Positions 7,640 to 9,288 of a stretch of 9,288 bases of DNA are shown in pieces (the stretch's first letter is position 1; every line of letters begins with the position of its first letter). The notes under the pieces were generated by a model. It was not told where the DNA came from. It worked only from the letters and a program-made list of their open reading frames with translations, and searched no databases. The stretch covers positions 1 through 9,288 of the forward strand of contig JBDTNK010000075.1 in the NCBI GenBank assembly GCA_039933775.1, given 5' to 3'. The translations under genes and the position numbers were made by a program. This stretch comes from JBDTNK01 sp039933775. Lineage in GTDB: Bacteria > Chloroflexota > Limnocylindria > QHBO01.

Positions 7640-9288
7640 TCAGATGTCCAGGTTGCGAACCTTGCGGGCCTCGCCTCGAATGAAGTCACGCCGCGGCTCG
7701 ACGTGCTCGCCCATGAGCGTGCTGAAGACCTCGTCGGCCACGGCCGCGTCGGTGACGTTGACTTGCAGCAGCGTCCGCGTCTGCGGGTTCATGGTCGTCT
7801 CCCACAGCTGGTCGGCATTCATCTCGCCCAGGCCCTTGAAGCGCTGCACGGTGATGTTCTTGGTGCGTCCCTCGCGGGAAAGCTCCTTGATCGCCTTGTC
7901 GCGCTCCTTCTCGTCCTTGGCGTACCGCGTCACCTTGCCGGTGCTCACTCGATACAGCGGCGGCTGGCACAGGTACAGATAGCCGTTGTCGATGATCTGC
8001 GGCATGTGGCGGTAGAAGAAGGTCAGCAGCAGCGTGCTGATGTGTGCGCCGTCGACGTCCGCATCGGAGAGCAGGCAGATCTTGTGGTAGCGCAGCTTGC
8101 TGATGTCGAACGTCTCGCCGATGCCGGCACCCAGCGCGATGACCAGCGGCCGGATCTTGTCGCTGCTCAGCACGCGGTCCAAGCGGGCCTTCTCGACGTT
8201 GAGCATCTTGCCGAACATGGGCAGGATGGCCTGGAAACGGCGGTCGCGGCCCTGCTTGGCCGATCCGCCTGCCGAGTCGCCCTCCACGATGTAGAGCTCC
8301 GAACGCGCCGGATCGCGCTCCTGGCAGTCAGCCAGCTTGCCGGGCAGCGCCATCCCCTCCAGCGCGCCCTTGCGGATGACGAGGTCACGCGCCTTGCGCG
8401 CCGCCTCGCGAGCGCGAGCCGAGGTGAGGCACTTCTCGATGATCCGGCGACCGTCGGCCGGGTTCTCCTCGAGGTGCTGGATGATGCCCTCGGTCACGAC
8501 GTTCTGCACGATGCCCTTGATGTCGGCATTGCCCAGCTTGGCCTTGGTCTGGCCCTCGAACTGTGGATCGGTCAGCTTGACGCTGATGACCGCGGTCAGC
8601 CCCTCCCGCACGTCCTCGCCCGAGAGATTGGCCTCCTTCTCGCTGAGCGTGCCCGACTTGCGCGACCAGGTATTCAGGGACCCGGTGAGCGCCGAGCGGA
8701 AGCCGGCGACATGCGTGCCGCCGTCGACGGTGTGGATGTTGTTGGCGAAGGCGAGCACGTTCTCGGCGAAGCCGTCGTTGTACTGCAGCGCGACCTCGAC
8801 ATTCGTGCCCGATACGACCTTCTCGACGTAGATCGGCCGCGTCTGCAGCGTGCCGCGGCGCCGGTTGAGGTGACGGACGAAGCTCGTCACGCCGCCCTGG
8901 AAGAAGAAGTTCTTCTCGCGGTCAATCCGCTCGTCGCGCAGGCTGATCCAGAGTCCCTTGTTCAGGTACGCCGACTCGCGCAGGCGGGTGCTGATCGTCT
9001 CCCAGCTGAAATCGAGCGTCTCGAAGATCTGGGGATCCGGATGGAAGATGGTCCTGGTGCCGCTGGTCCGCTTCCAGCCCTCGATCAGGCCGCGATTCGC
9101 CTCCTTGACGCCGCCGGACTGGTGGGCCGGTGCCTTCGGATCGCCGCGCTCGTACTCCTGGATCCAGCGCTTGCCGTCGCGCAGCACCTCGACCCGCATC
9201 TGGTCCGCGAGCGCATTGACGACGCTGACGCCCACGCCGTGCAGGCCGCCGGAGACCTTGTAGCCGCCGCCGCCGAACTTGCCGCCGG
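7640..9288 (-). CDS. gyrB: DNA gyrase subunit B, 5' end beyond the window
   Basis: ATPase subunit of DNA gyrase. 548 codons are visible; the frame stays open to the right edge, so roughly the first 100 residues are outside. Counting from the first full codon: GGKFGGGGYKVSGGLHGVGVSVVNAL (ATP-binding GHKL motif, 1-26), HTVDGGTHVAGFR (185-197), transducer QTK loop (Gln246-Lys248), TOPRIM EGDSAGG (335-341) and DADVDG (408-413) with the metal-binding Glu and Asp residues, and C-terminal QRFKGLGEMN (481-490). The protein ends VRNLDI and lacks the long insert of enterobacterial GyrB. The GTG at 9235 is an internal Val codon within GGLHGVGVS, not a start. Phe358 sits where E. coli has Lys447 in LPLKGK (here LPMFGK). 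The small gene follows after 38 bases. Confidence 0.98.
   Translation of the reverse strand, partial: GGKFGGGGYKVSGGLHGVGVSVVNALADQMRVEVLRDGKRWIQEYERGDPKAPAHQSGGVKEANRGLIEGWKRTSGTRTIFHPDPQIFETLDFSWETISTRLRESAYLNKGLWISLRDERIDREKNFFFQGGVTSFVRHLNRRRGTLQTRPIYVEKVVSGTNVEVALQYNDGFAENVLAFANNIHTVDGGTHVAGFRSALTGSLNTWSRKSGTLSEKEANLSGEDVREGLTAVISVKLTDPQFEGQTKAKLGNADIKGIVQNVVTEGIIQHLEENPADGRRIIEKCLTSARAREAARKARDLVIRKGALEGMALPGKLADCQERDPARSELYIVEGDSAGGSAKQGRDRRFQAILPMFGKMLNVEKARLDRVLSSDKIRPLVIALGAGIGETFDISKLRYHKICLLSDADVDGAHISTLLLTFFYRHMPQIIDNGYLYLCQPPLYRVSTGKVTRYAKDEKERDKAIKELSREGRTKNITVQRFKGLGEMNADQLWETTMNPQTRTLLQVNVTDAAVADEVFSTLMGEHVEPRRDFIRGEARKVRNLDI

Noticed and set aside
9233..9235. GTG as the start of gyrB
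   Set aside because: The codons upstream in the same frame encode the conserved GGKFGGGGYKVSGGLHG, so the GTG is an internal Val and the gene runs off the window.

Overview
The window is a stretch of high-G+C bacterial chromosome. Six genes lie head to tail on the minus strand, with no convincing gene on the plus strand. In transcription order (right to left) they are: gyrB (5' end cut by the right edge), a 79-residue DUF4287-like protein, a PaaI-type hotdog thioesterase, gyrA, a 1071-residue zinc-ribbon/class III cyclase/P-loop ATPase/TPR protein, and prs (ribose-phosphate pyrophosphokinase, 3' end cut by the left edge). Gaps are 38, -3 (a GTGA start/stop overlap), 26, 15 and 35 bases. Nothing resembling a terminator, internal promoter, RNA gene, mobile element, CRISPR array or tandem repeat is visible, and no stretch over 300 bases lacks a gene. 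The simplest reading is one polycistronic unit whose promoter lies beyond the right edge, upstream of gyrB.

Organism: G+C-rich codon third positions, the zinc-ribbon/cyclase/ATPase/TPR architecture and the prs variant (YSYGRSDKKDQPRVPIT and ELGFAKRAR motifs) recall uncultured high-G+C Chloroflexota or neighbouring terrabacterial groups. This is inferred from remembered family features and is not proven. The genes look intact and native: no frameshifts, and no compositional break that I can see.

How the genes relate: GyrB and GyrA form the A2B2 gyrase that introduces negative supercoils using ATP. The two small genes between them are translationally coupled to each other but have no obvious link to topology. 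The cyclase/ATPase protein follows gyrA by 15 bases and looks like a soluble signalling protein or regulator. prs makes PRPP for nucleotide, His and Trp synthesis.

Most notable points: the quinolone-contact position of GyrA is Leu (E. coli Ser83 equivalent), and the GyrB position equivalent to E. coli Lys447 is Phe. Two small genes sit between gyrB and gyrA, and a large cyclase-ATPase sits between gyrA and prs. Key binding positions in the cyclase (Leu153) and in the Prs PRPP loop (STGGS) depart from the best-known consensus. I found no clear new defence or mobile system; this is mainly a housekeeping locus with unusual accessory members.
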